NCBI RefSeq assembly: GCF_033807715.1
Contig: NC_084599.1
Location: 5,632,125 to 5,696,124 of the forward strand
Origin: Cololabis saira
Taxonomy: Eukaryota > Chordata > Actinopteri > Beloniformes > Belonidae
DNA: 64,000 nucleotides
Reading direction: 5' to 3'
How positions within the stretch are numbered: the first letter of the stretch is position 1; each line of letters starts with the position of its first letter. Shown here in pieces: positions 26,602 to 39,164 of this stretch. The notes below the pieces were generated by a model. It ran no database searches and was not told the origin of the DNA. It saw only the letters and a program-made list of their open reading frames with translations. The translations under genes and the position numbers were made by a program.

Positions 26602-27641
26602 GAGTCAACAGAGTGTGCGGAGCTAGCACAATACATGCAGAGCCCCTGTAGTCTCCGGTGCTCACGTTCTGCAGGAGTCAAGCGAGCTCGTCCCAACTGC
26701 ATAGGCTCCTCTTCAGCAGCAGAAGTTGAAGAAGTTGAAGGGGAGACCTGGACAGGCCGATCAAAGCTGACCGGAGGCGGAGCGAGTGGCCTGGGTACAT
26801 TACGACTGTGGTGAGCCCTCTCTCGCTTGCGCTCCCGGTGACGTTCATCAAGAGAAATGGAGAGGGAGATAAGCTCGTTCAAGGTACTAGGCCTCTCTCT
26901 ACCGGCTAAGGCGTCCTTCACAGGCTCTGCCAAGCCCCGCCGGAAAGCACTGAATAATGCGGCCTCGTTCCATTTGCAGCGAGCTGCAAGGATGCGAAAC
27001 TCTGTGGCATACTCTGCCACAGAGACAGAACCCTGCTGGAGGGCGGAAAGAGCTGAATCGGCATCCTGCCCATGGACATCATGATCGAAAACAGTCCTAA
27101 ATTCCTCAATAAAGGCTGCATAGTCTTGCATATAGGGTGCAGAGCCCTCTCGACTAGCCATAACCCACCGACGAGCCTGCCCCGTGGTCAGATTAGCAAT
27201 GTAAGCTATGCGAGCAGTGGCAGTGGAATACATGCTAGGCTGTAGATCAAAAACGTATTCACACTGCATTATGAACTCCCGACAGAGAGCGAATGACCCA
27301 TCATAGAGAGCTGGAGCAACAAGATGGGGCTCCCGTGGTGGAGGCGTGTCTGGCTCAGGGACTAAGTTGGGCCTGGGCGCTGGAATCGGAGGAGCTGAGG
27401 GCGGAGCGGTCTGTGCTATGAGAGCGGCGACCTGGTCAGTGAGGGCCTGGACTGAGGTGGCGAGACGGCTGACCTGGGTCTGCTGGGAAGAGGCCTGGGC
27501 CTGCTGAGCACTTAAAACCGCTTGGAGATCAGTCCTCATGTTTGCAATGACCGTAGAGGCCTCGGATAGCAGACGAGAGTGTTGAGCCAATTTAGCCTCC
27601 TGGGCCTGAAGCGGGGTCAAGGGCGGAGTCCTATCCGTCAT
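26523..27641 (-). CDS. gag: sushi-type Gag (372 aa)
   Basis: I chose the ATG at 27641, just after the primer-binding region, rather than the upstream ATG at 27908, which lies inside the LTR upstream of most of the leader. The N-terminal part is coiled-coil-like with Gln/Ala-rich heptads. A retrotransposon-gag capsid domain covers about residues 110-260 ([16 protein letters not shown] ... [17 protein letters not shown]). Near the C-terminus is one CCHC zinc knuckle of the form C-X2-C-X4-H-X4-C ([14 protein letters not shown]). It packages the RNA and forms the particle. The frame is intact. Confidence 0.9.
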   Translation of the reverse strand: MTDRTPPLTPLQAQEAKLAQHSRLLSEASTVIANMRTDLQAVLSAQQAQASSQQTQVSRLATSVQALTDQVAALIAQTAPPSAPPIPAPRPNLVPEPDTPPPREPHLVAPALYDGSFALCREFIMQCEYVFDLQPSMYSTATARIAYIANLTTGQARRWVMASREGSAPYMQDYAAFIEEFRTVFDHDVHGQDADSALSALQQGSVSVAEYATEFRILAARCKWNEAALFSAFRRGLAEPVKDALAGRERPSTLNELISLSISLDERHRERKRERAHHSRNVPRPLAPPPVSFDRPVQVSPSTSSTSAAEEEPMQLGRARLTPAEREHRRLQGLCMYCASSAHSVDSCPILSSRASSARQSKDRAHPLGGSE

Positions 27642-27671
27642 GCTGGCTGGGTCAGTTTGGCCAGAGCTTAC
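27642..27671 (-). promoter_or_regulatory. candidate self-priming primer-binding site
   Basis: Two bases after the 5' LTR (minus strand) the sequence AAGCTCTGGC (27669 down to 27660) is exactly complementary to GCCAGAGCTT in the LTR (28026 down to 28017). That LTR segment lies where the RNA 5' end is expected, about 30 nt after the TATA box. This is the arrangement described for Tf1/sushi elements that prime reverse transcription with their own 5' end rather than a tRNA. The pairing is seen directly; the mechanism is inferred. Confidence 0.65.
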
Positions 27672-28192
27672 TGTTATGGCTAGTGAGTGTGACCCAAGCG
27701 CACAGCAACGAGGAGACGTAAGCTTGGTGAAGCCCGTGGGCTTATTTATTAAAGAGGCCAAAAGCAGTGATGAGGAAGTTGGAGTGGGGTGTGGGCTCCG
27801 CAGGTGACCGCAGCTCAGCGTAGAAATCCAGAGAACTGAGGAGAAGAGAAGAACGGGGTCAGTGGTGAAAAAACCACAGCAGGAGAAAAACAAAGGCTGC
27901 AACTGCATGAAGCTAACAGCTTAGCAATAGCTGTGAGGCTAAATAGTTCTGCTATAACTTTAGAGAGCTAAACTGTAGGCTGGCCTGTAGTACTTTACCA
28001 TACGTGTAGACAGGTGAAGCTCTGGCGAGGAATGAAGTGCAGACTGGGTCTTTATACTGGCAGTGGTTGATTGTAGATTGGCAGGCTGGTGTGAAGATTG
28101 GTGAGGGACATCAGGTGTGCTGGGCTGAGCCATGGAGCAATCAGTGAGGGGGGAGGGGTGGATGTGAAGGTGAAGAGGAGCGAGCCGTAACA
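27672..28192 (-). repeat. 5' LTR of sushi element, with TATA box
   Basis: On the minus strand the promoter TATAAAG is at 28056 down to 28050, predicting RNA start near 28026-28031. AATAAA is at 27750 down to 27745. The right boundary TAACA abuts the ATTTT duplication. Confidence 0.95.
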
Positions 28193-29160
28193 ATTTTTCT
28201 TTTGTTTTAAATTCTTTTGTTTTAAATGCAAAATTCTTTCAGCACAGTTGCATGTATATACAGAGAGGAACATACACAATAAGCATGTGGTGGAAACGTC
28301 GTTTTCACATTTGCACCAAGACAGTTCCTCCCATCGTCTTCTGTTGAGATCTGTTTCCAGAAACTTCTCCTCGATCATCTCAATGGTCGAATAGTTTGGT
28401 ACCTCCAACCCCATAATAATTTTACTTAAAGCAGTTCTGGCCTCCAGCTTGAATATCTATCTCTCAAATCTCTTTGATTGTAGTTTTAAAGAGAGTGTCA
28501 GCATTGGTGCATTTGGTCGGAGCCACCGCTTTGTCTCCACTTTCCCATTAATCATAATAATATCCTCATCAGATCTTTATCTGCCATGATTGCGTGGTAC
28601 CCGAATACACTGATTGGACATCAAATGTAGTATGTCTTCCAGACATCTGTGGATATCAGACCAGTACAGTCCCAAAATACATAATTATCATTGGCTGAAC
28701 CTCCAACAGTTGGTTCCCAACGCTTGATGTTTCCTCTGAGCTGCCAAACTCCCTCCAGCCTCGTACAGGAGACCCCTCAGATCCTCCTCCCACCTCGCGT
28801 GATCAGCATTTCACAAAGACGCACCAGAGATCGTCATCTTCCACATTAGGCAGAGCTGTTCCTCCTTTATCTTTCGATAGTTGCATTACTCTGAATTTTA
28901 TTATTGGCTCTTCACCCATCCAGATAAAGTGAGAAATTAATTTCTGCCATTCAATGAATTGTTGATCACTAATTTCACTTTGCAGCAATAACAAAGGGTA
29001 CAACAGTACAAAATGATCTTTTTGATGGATTCAGTCCTCGAGGGGAGACTAAAAAAAGCGTCAGTAGTTCCATCTGGAGATAGCAGACTCAGTTTTAAGG
29101 GACGGATAGATATAATTAGCTCGAGTAGTATCATTTCCAGATACTTCAGTGATGACATTA
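28193..29160 (-). pseudogene. L1/Tx1-group LINE ORF2 3' relic
   Basis: Minus-strand segments read SRTESIKKIILY, QQFIEWQKLISHFIWMGEEP and MQLSKDKGGTALPNVEDD in changing frames, corresponding part for part to the intact LINE at the window's end ([35 protein letters not shown]). Further down are an FWDC-type box and a TKRWLRPNAPMLT box typical of the L1 C-terminus. Several frameshifts and stops are present. The T-rich tail at its 3' end is the site of the sushi insertion. Confidence 0.7.
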
Positions 29161-29164
29161 AAGG

Positions 29165-31182
<2,018 letters not shown>

Positions 31183-31935
31183 TAGGGCTGGGCGGTATGG
31201 ACTAAAAAATGTATCACGATCATTTCTGGCATTTATCCCGATAACGATAAAAATGACGATAAAAAAATACCAATTCAACTCCATCTTTGTAACTATAAAT
31301 CTATCACCACATTCAGTCTTTGGAGCCCCCAAAACACTGCTCTAAAAGATACTAAATGCTACTAAACTACACCAATTAAATTGAATTAATAAAAAACAAT
31401 TAAATTAGTACACCTGTACTGCAAAACTGTAATAACAAGTTTGAAATGTAAGAACAGATTCAACATTTATTCAAACTGTATGGCTTAAACAGTGGGATAA
31501 CAGTGCAAACAGCAAAAGTACCATTGTCCTTCAAGTTTTCTTAGCTTATAAAATCACAAAGTAGAAAAAAATACAACCTGATAAATAAAGAAACAGGACA
31601 AATAAATAAAAGCCATCCTTTGCACTCACTGTTTTTTTGCAGACTCTGCACATAATAGATGATGTTTGCTCCTCGTCACTGTTTTTAAATCCAAACCAGT
31701 TCCAGATTACGGAGCTGGAGCCTCGTTTAACAACGAGCTCCTCGCTCTCAGATCCGCCTTCCGCCATGTTTGTTAAGCCGGATTTATGGTTCTGCGTTAA
31801 ATCGACGCAGAGCCTATGGCGTAGGGTGCGCGTCATCAACGGGAATTTATCGTTTTTACCACGAGATGACAAAATCTTACCGTGGGGAATTTTTTTGACG
31901 GTACATCGTGAACGGTAAAATATCGCCCATTCCTA
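31183..31935. mobile_element. hAT-type non-autonomous element with ZBED remnant, intron 3
   Basis: The ends are TAGGGCTGGGCGGTAT and ATATCGCCCATTCCTA. An 8-bp duplication CTGGGGAT flanks it (31175-31182 and 31936-31943), the hAT signature. On the minus strand an ATG at 31767 opens a segment with W-N-W-F and MCRVCKKTVSAKDG, the first half of a BED zinc finger as in hAT transposase N-termini; the rest of the transposase is gone. It inserted exactly at the left end of an AATCGATT-family element. Confidence 0.85.
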
Positions 31936-31943
31936 CTGGGGAT

Positions 31944-32515
31944 CCATTCAAATGTCAAGAATCCATTTGATTCAGATTCTCAAGATTCAGAATCCATTAT
32001 CAGGATTTGATTTGATTCGATCCGATATTGATTTGGGTTAGTGTTATTTAAAATGTTTTTTGAGCTGTTGCCTGAATTATATGACTGTAAAATAACTAGT
32101 GAAATAATAATTTCACAATAAATATTGTGACATATTGTGTCCGATAACCAAACAAGCTATACTAAATATACATAATATGAACTTCATTGAAATCATACAA
32201 CATTTAGAAATTTAAGCTGAAATATCCAGCATTTTCTCTAAAGAAAGTTTAATTTAGTCAGGAGTTTTCAAAACCAGCGCTTTGTTAACGCTGCAGCTTC
32301 TCTTCAACGCTATGTTCATTGTTTGATAGTTTCACACCAGGCGCATGTGTGAATTAAATGACGTGACTACTGGGAATAAAGTTTACCGGGCGAAAATGTA
32401 ATGATGAAAAAAAAATTAAAAAATATCAATCTTTAGACATACAAATCGATTTTTAGGAATATAAGAATCGATTTAGAATCGGAAAATTTATTTTTTTCAA
32501 CACAGGCCTAGTTGA
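31944..32515. mobile_element. AATCGATT-family element, copy 3
   Basis: After the hAT insertion the sequence continues CCATTCAAATGTCAAG, TTCAGAATCCATTATCAGG and later GAATCGATTTAGAATCGG, ending CAACACAGGCCTAG as in copy 2. Confidence 0.6.
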
Positions 32516-32544
32516 GCAGGACAGGAGGGGCAACTCCAGGACCC

Positions 32545-32852
32545 AATAATTATTGTGAAATAGGCCTTTCAATATGCATTTAAAGTGAGAAATTGCAACA
32601 GTTCATGCAGTAAACAAATCATTTTAGCTTGTCTTAATTTATTCTGTCAGCACACACACATATTGCCATGAAGCACCTGGTATTTTTCAGAAGTGTCATG
32701 ACAAACTGTGTGTCCGACTACTGGGATTAAAGTTCACCTGGTGAAAATGTAATGATGAAAAAAAAAAATCGATCTTTAGACATGAGAATCGATTTTTAGG
32801 AATTAATATGAGAATCGATTTAGAATTGGAAAATTTTCAACACAGGCCTAAT
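32545..32852. mobile_element. AATCGATT-family element, partial second copy in tandem
   Basis: Starting with AATAATTATTGTGAAATAG and CCTTTCAATATGCATTTAAAG, this repeats internal parts of copy 2 (compare 14505-14580) and ends with another GAATCGATTTAGAATTGG ... CAACACAGGCCTAA. The two pieces are separated by the same 33-bp flank that follows copy 2. Confidence 0.55.
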
Positions 32853-32899
32853 TACAACGGTTGAATAAGTCAACCTTGATTATTACCTTTTGAGGTTTA

Positions 32900-33360
32900 A
32901 CTTTTGACGGAAGTTTTTGTCCATCATGTCTTCACAGTGTCGTCACTGTGTTTCAGATGTCCAACATTATTTTGATAAATATGATTTAAAAAAATACAGA
33001 CATGGACAAATTTGTTGGTCCCCTGGCATTAAAGAAGAAAAAGCCACAATGGTTACAGGCAAAGAGTCAGGTCTTATAAGGAAAATACAACCTGAGGTAG
33101 ACAATAATGTATTACTTTAACATAAAAGACTTAAAAAAAGAAAAACGCAAAGTACCCCCTGGATCCACAGCTTGTAAATCCACCTGCAGAAGCAGTAACT
33201 TAAAGTAGCTGTCAGTCAGACGTGTGTCCCATGTCCCAGACCTCCATCCCTCCACCACTGTGATTCACACTGGTTCCCGTTTCTGCTGAAATCACCAAAC
33301 ATTTCCACCTTGGTCTGATCTGTCCAGAGGACGTTGTTCCATAAGTTTAGATAACATTAG
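32900..33360 (-). pseudogene. Tc1-like DNA transposon relic
   Basis: On the minus strand, 33350 down to about 33250 reads NNVLWTDQTKVEMFG, the segment around one catalytic Asp of Tc1 transposases. At 32995-33075 the + strand has ACAAATTTGTTGGTCCCC and AAAGAAGAAAAAGCCACAATGG, a block I recognise from fish Tc1-like elements. The fragment is short and broken. Confidence 0.55.
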
Positions 33361-33594
33361 CAGAATTCAAATCATTGTTGTTTTGATTTATCTCAGAACA
33401 AAAGTAGACATTTTAGTTGATCCTCTGGACGTTCAGTTGGCAGACATTAAACTGTGTAGTTCTTGCTGGTTCCTGCTGCTTTATTCAGATCCAGTTTTGT
33501 GAACCTCAGTTGTGCTTCCATGTTTTTTATTTTGATGATGAATTCGTTCAGGGATTTTTTTTTTTTACTGGAAACTCCTCCAAGCAAACCTCTC

Positions 33595-33927
33595 CAAAGT
33601 CCTTTATTTTCTGTAATGCAATTAAAAAAACAAAAATGTCATACATTCTGGATTCATTACAAATCAACTGAAATATTGCAAGCCTTTTATTATTTTAATA
33701 TTGCTGATTATGGCTTACAGTTTAAGATTAAGATTCCCAGAATATTCTATTTTTTTGAGATAGGATATTTGTTTTCCTAAGCTGTAAGCCATGATCAGCA
33801 ATATTAAAATAATAAAAGGCTTGCAATATTTCAGTTGATTTGTAATGAATCCAGAATATATGACATTTTTGTTTTTGTAATTGCATTACAGAAAATCACA
33901 ATATTCTAATTTTCTGAGACAGTCCTG
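33595..33927. mobile_element. palindromic MITE of the CAGGACTG family, copy A (left end lost)
   Basis: The right half ends TTTTCTGAGACAGTCCTG followed by TA. The body is a long imperfect palindrome built from CATTCTGGATTCATTAC, GCAAGCCTTTTATTATTTTA and their reverse complements. Full copies lie at 36797, 49139 and 52627. The left terminus is replaced by unrelated sequence. Confidence 0.8.
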
Positions 33928-33929
33928 TA

Positions 33930-34650
<721 letters not shown>

Positions 34651-35109
34651 TGATCAGCAGGGTTCTTACAATAACACTGATTAGAGATCGTGCTGTCAAG
34701 CCATGAAAAAACCTTGAGATGAATTAATTAAGATCTATAATTAATCATTAATTAATTAATTTCGTGTTTTTTCTCTCGTCACATTCATTTTATTTGTTAT
34801 ACACTTCCATTTATACATTTCAGACCTACAACACATTCAGGTAAAAAGTTGGTTTATTTAAGCATTTCCCACTTTAAAAAGATGTTATTCCATCTCATGT
34901 ATGGAGAATCGGGATGACTGGAGACAACGATGGACGGCTCGTCTGAGGACGACCTAGTAGTAGTATCTCACAACACCTAAAGCGTGTTCAGACACTGACG
35001 GGAACAAGTGATAAAGAGTTCCAGGGGTTATTTTGGCCCATTCTTCCTAAAATAATATGTCTTGAGTTGTTGTCACATTTTTTATTTTAAAACAACATAC
35101 TATATCTAC

Positions 35110-35560
35110 TGAGGGCAGATCAGGACTGTAGACACACTAGTCCAGGACCGTACCCTCTATTTCCTCAGCAATGTCTTTGTAATGTGTCTGAAATGTGAAT
35201 CGTCTTGTTGAGTGTCATCTGTATATTAACTGACTTTTGTATTAATTAACAAACAAGATGACGCTAAGTGGAAGCATGAAGAGTCCTCACACAGAGCCCT
35301 GTGGTACTCCTCGCGTCCGAGTCCAGAAATGTCTCCTCTGGATGAAGTTAACATTAGACTTGTTAGTGTCATTAGTGAATGTGTCTCTGTATTTTAGAGT
35401 CGACGAAGGTTTTCATGGTAACACTTATCCATGTGGTTCTATCAGCTGTATTAATGACTGATGAATTCTGGTTCTTGATGCAGCCGTCTGAGGGATCACA
35501 AATAATAGTTGATTAGTCAGACCATGAGCTATTCAGCAGGACATATCATTTTTGGGGAGA
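35110..35560. repeat. unclassified retroelement-tail-like fragment
   Basis: Words such as ACACAGAGCCCTGTGGTACTCC are typical of a fish non-LTR 3' region that I cannot assign to a named family. It lies in intron 4 with no intact ends. Confidence 0.3.
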
Positions 35561-35665
35561 ACAAAGAGACCAGTATCCTTCGCCTGGATATGGGCTACCT
35601 GGGGTCCCTCCTTGGAGTCAGGCCTTTTAATACGGCCTTGTAAGAGAGTAGCTGCCAGGTCTGTA

Positions 35666-36071
35666 CACTGCAAAAACTCAAAATCTTACCAGCAATATTT
35701 GTCTTATTTCTAGTTAAAATGTCTCATTTTTAGTCAAAAAATCTCATTACACTTAAAACAAGAGTCATTACCAGAAAAATAACTTGTTATTTGACAATTT
35801 TCACCAGTTTCAAGCAAATTTTCACTTGAAATAAGTAGAAAAATCTGCCAGTGGAACAAGATTTATCTTCTCATTACAAGCAAAAAAATCTTGTTCCACT
35901 GGCAGATTTTTCTACTTATTTTAAGTGAAAATCTACTTGAAACAGGTGAAAATTGTTGTTTTTTCCAGTGACGAGTCTTGTTTTAATGTAATGAGATTTT
36001 TTTGACTAAAAATGAGACATTTTAACTAGAAATAACACAAAATTCTTGTTAAGATTTGGAGTTTTTGCAGT
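35666..36071. mobile_element. palindromic MITE of the CACTGCAAAAAC family, copy 1
   Basis: The left end CACTGCAAAAACTCAAAATC and right end TTTGGAGTTTTTGCAGT are inverted repeats, and the whole element folds about a centre near 35880 (CAGTGGAACAAG ... CTTGTTCCACTGG). A second copy lies at 50353-51768. No clear target duplication was found around this copy. Confidence 0.85.
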
Positions 36072-36240
36072 TCATCCATAAAGTCCAGCCAGGTCCACCC
36101 TGAAAGAGTTGCACGGGTTGTAAAAACCACCTTCTTACCGAATATCTTTTGTTTCAGGTGTGTTTGAACTTGGATCTAACAAATTAAATGAGGCCGACTA
36201 GAATGAATATCCTGCGTTCATGCTGTCAGTGAAGCAGTAA

Positions 36241-36486
<246 letters not shown>

Positions 36487-36645
36487 TGAGGCACCAGAAG
36501 TCCCACAGTCCACACCAGTTTAACTTCATTTCCTTCTCATCCCAGTAATCACTACTCTCGCATGTTGGTCAATAGCTGCAGCCTCTCAAAAGCGCGTTCC
36601 GATCCGGTCAGGTGAAGCGCTAGTACTCCCTTTTTAAATCCCTTA

Positions 36646-37858
36646 TGGTGGATTCACATTGAAAGCGCCAGAAATCTCCTGTGGAGTCGGGACGCCTGCA
36701 TCGCTGCTGGCCTGCTGTCGACCCTGCAGTGGGCGGGGCTTTAAGCTGCGCTGCAGAACTGAAGGGAACAAAGTGCTTATAGTCTACATATATCTACAGG
36801 ACTGACAATTAGAATATTGTGATAAAGTTCTTTATTTTCTGTTATGCAATTAAAAAAACAAAAATGTCATACATTCTGGATTCATTACAAATCAACTGAA
36901 ATATTGCAAGCCTTTTATTATTTTAATATTGCTGATTATGGTTTACAGTTTTAGATTAAGATTCCCAGAATATTCTAATTTTTTGAGATAGGATATTTGA
37001 GTTTTCTTAAACTGTAAGCCATGATCAACAATATTAAAATAATAAAAGGCTTGCAATATTTCAGTTGATTTGTAATGAATCCAGAATGTATGACATTCTT
37101 GCATTACAGAAAATAAAGGACTTTATCACAATATTACTAATTTTCTGAGACAGTCCTGTATATATATCTGCACATCTTCAGTTTCCTATTTCACTATGGA
37201 TCACACTTTTTCACACAATTTCGGCATTATTTCCGCGTAGATAAGAGTGAGTTTGATCCTTAACCAGGTTGGTCCTGGATCAACATCAACCATCATCGTT
37301 GGTCCCGGTGAAGCTGCAGTCTGTCTGGTGAACACCGACACACTGGGTGTCAGCGGATTTGGTCATATTGTTTAAACTGTGTTTTGTGATTAATAAGCAC
37401 GTTTTTAATTATTTTGCGTTGGATCCATGTAGCAAATAAAATAGTTGGGACCATCCAGCTCCTCACCCATCAGATACGTGTTTCACATGAGCAGTTTAGG
37501 TAAAAACAGCAGTCAAATCAGCCAAAATGTCAGTTTGCTGGTTGAAATGGATGAATTCCTGATAGAATAAGTTTGTTAGTGACAGCTCTGCTCATGTGTG
37601 CATGTGAATGAGTGTACGTTTGTGTGAACATGAAAGTACAATCTGCGTTGAGGGTTCTTGCTTCAGGAATCCCGGTCTGTGATTGGACGGTGCCTCGGCG
37701 TAGCCGCTGCTCATTTGCATAAAGTTGAGATTTTTCAACTTCAAATTGACGCTCACGACGCCTCCAACGCCTCCGTGGCCTCCGACGCCTCTCGCAGCGC
37801 TTTCATAGAAAATGAATGGCAGCCGGACGCCTGAGGCGCTTTCAGTGTGAATCCACCA
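36646..37858. mobile_element. PIF/Harbinger-like element with TTA duplication, containing a nested MITE
   Basis: The terminal repeats TGGTGGATTCACATTGAAAG and (reverse complement) TGGTGGATTCACACTGAAAG are flanked by TTA on both sides (36643-36645 and 37859-37861). No transposase was found, so it is non-autonomous. The CAGGACTG-family MITE at 36797-37158 is inserted inside it, so the Harbinger-like element is the older of the two. Confidence 0.75.
36797..37158. mobile_element. CAGGACTG-family palindromic MITE, copy B (complete)
   Basis: It begins CAGGACTGACAATTAG and ends CTGAGACAGTCCTG, flanked by TA on both sides. The TA target and long palindromic body fit a Tc1/mariner-superfamily non-autonomous element. 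Confidence 0.85.
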
Positions 37859-37961
37859 TTAGTATTTAGGCAAATCCCACCTCAGGTGGACGAGGTCGTT
37901 CTCCTTCCATGTGATTTAAGGGGGTAAGTTCCTCCAGGGGCTGCTCAGAGGGGGTTGGTGA

Positions 37962-38429
<468 letters not shown>

Positions 38430-39156
38430 TAGAGATGCACCCATCAGGATTTTGTGGGCCGATCACCGATCTCCAAAAGCAGTATCTGCCGATCCCGTTA
38501 TTGCCGATCACCGATCACAGCGTGAAATCCATAAATTCGTCTATATTGACTGTATATAGTTTTATATAACTCCGGCGGACATTCATCAGTGAAATATTAA
38601 CGATGCAGCAGCGCGTACCGGGATCCAAGCAGCTAACAAAGCGTTTAAACCCGATGTCTTCTACAACAGAAAGCGGCTGATGAGCAAAGCATATGAATTC
38701 ATTACCTTACGATGTAGTTCTTTATTTTTCTTGCTGTTGCTGCTGTCGTTTATAGGTCTCTGTTACAGCTGAGTTAGCGGCGTTGCTGCACCTCCTGTTG
38801 TTTCTCTGCTTTAGCGGCAGCCAACTTTGAAAACTCAATATACCCCTTCGTGTGAGAAACTTTCAGATGTCTTATCAGCTTCATTGTGTTGAAATTCTTT
38901 TGTAACATTCCTCCTCTGGGTATTTCCTTTGCACTCAGCTTGCTAACTGCAAATTTGTTGTCCTTTTCGGACATTGTACAACTTCCGGCCACGCCCCCTT
39001 AGGATACCTGGGTCTGAGGTGTGGGAACGCACACGCGGGCGGCGTTTGTTGTTGTAAATGTCATCAGATCGGCTGCTTTGGACTATTATTTTCAGACCGC
39101 CCATCAAAACCGATAGGGGCATTATCAGCCGATACCGATCGTTCGGTGCATCTCTA
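38430..39156. mobile_element. hAT-type non-autonomous element with degraded BED finger, intron 6
   Basis: The ends TAGAGATGCACC and GGTGCATCTCTA are inverted repeats. The flanks ATCTGAAC (38422-38429) and CTCTGAAC (39157-39164) agree at 7 of 8 positions, a slightly decayed 8-bp hAT duplication. A minus-strand frame (38992-38774) keeps EIPRGGMLQKNFNTMKLIRH and HTKGYIEFSKLAAAKAEKQQ, as in the BED-finger region of hAT transposases, but the Cys pair expected just upstream is not present. Confidence 0.8.
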
Positions 39157-39164
39157 CTCTGAAC

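Larger units (their letters stand above)
22683..28192 (-). mobile_element. complete sushi-type Ty3/gypsy chromovirus, antisense in intron 2
   Basis: Two 521-bp LTRs (22683-23203 and 27672-28192) bound gag and pol frames read on the minus strand. LTR ends are TGTTA ... TAACA. A 5-bp target duplication ATTTT flanks it (22678-22682 and 28193-28197). The LTRs appear identical base for base on inspection, and both frames are intact, so this is a young and possibly competent copy. Pol order PR-RT-RNaseH-IN plus a C-terminal chromodomain places it among Tf1/sushi-group chromoviruses. It lies antisense to arhgap39 and inside the T-rich tail of an L1 relic. Confidence 0.97.

Noticed and set aside
27642..27908. 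Upstream ATG at 27908 as Gag start (461 residues)
   Set aside because: It lies within the LTR, and the extra N-terminus would run through LTR and the primer-binding region; the ATG at 27641 fits the usual layout.
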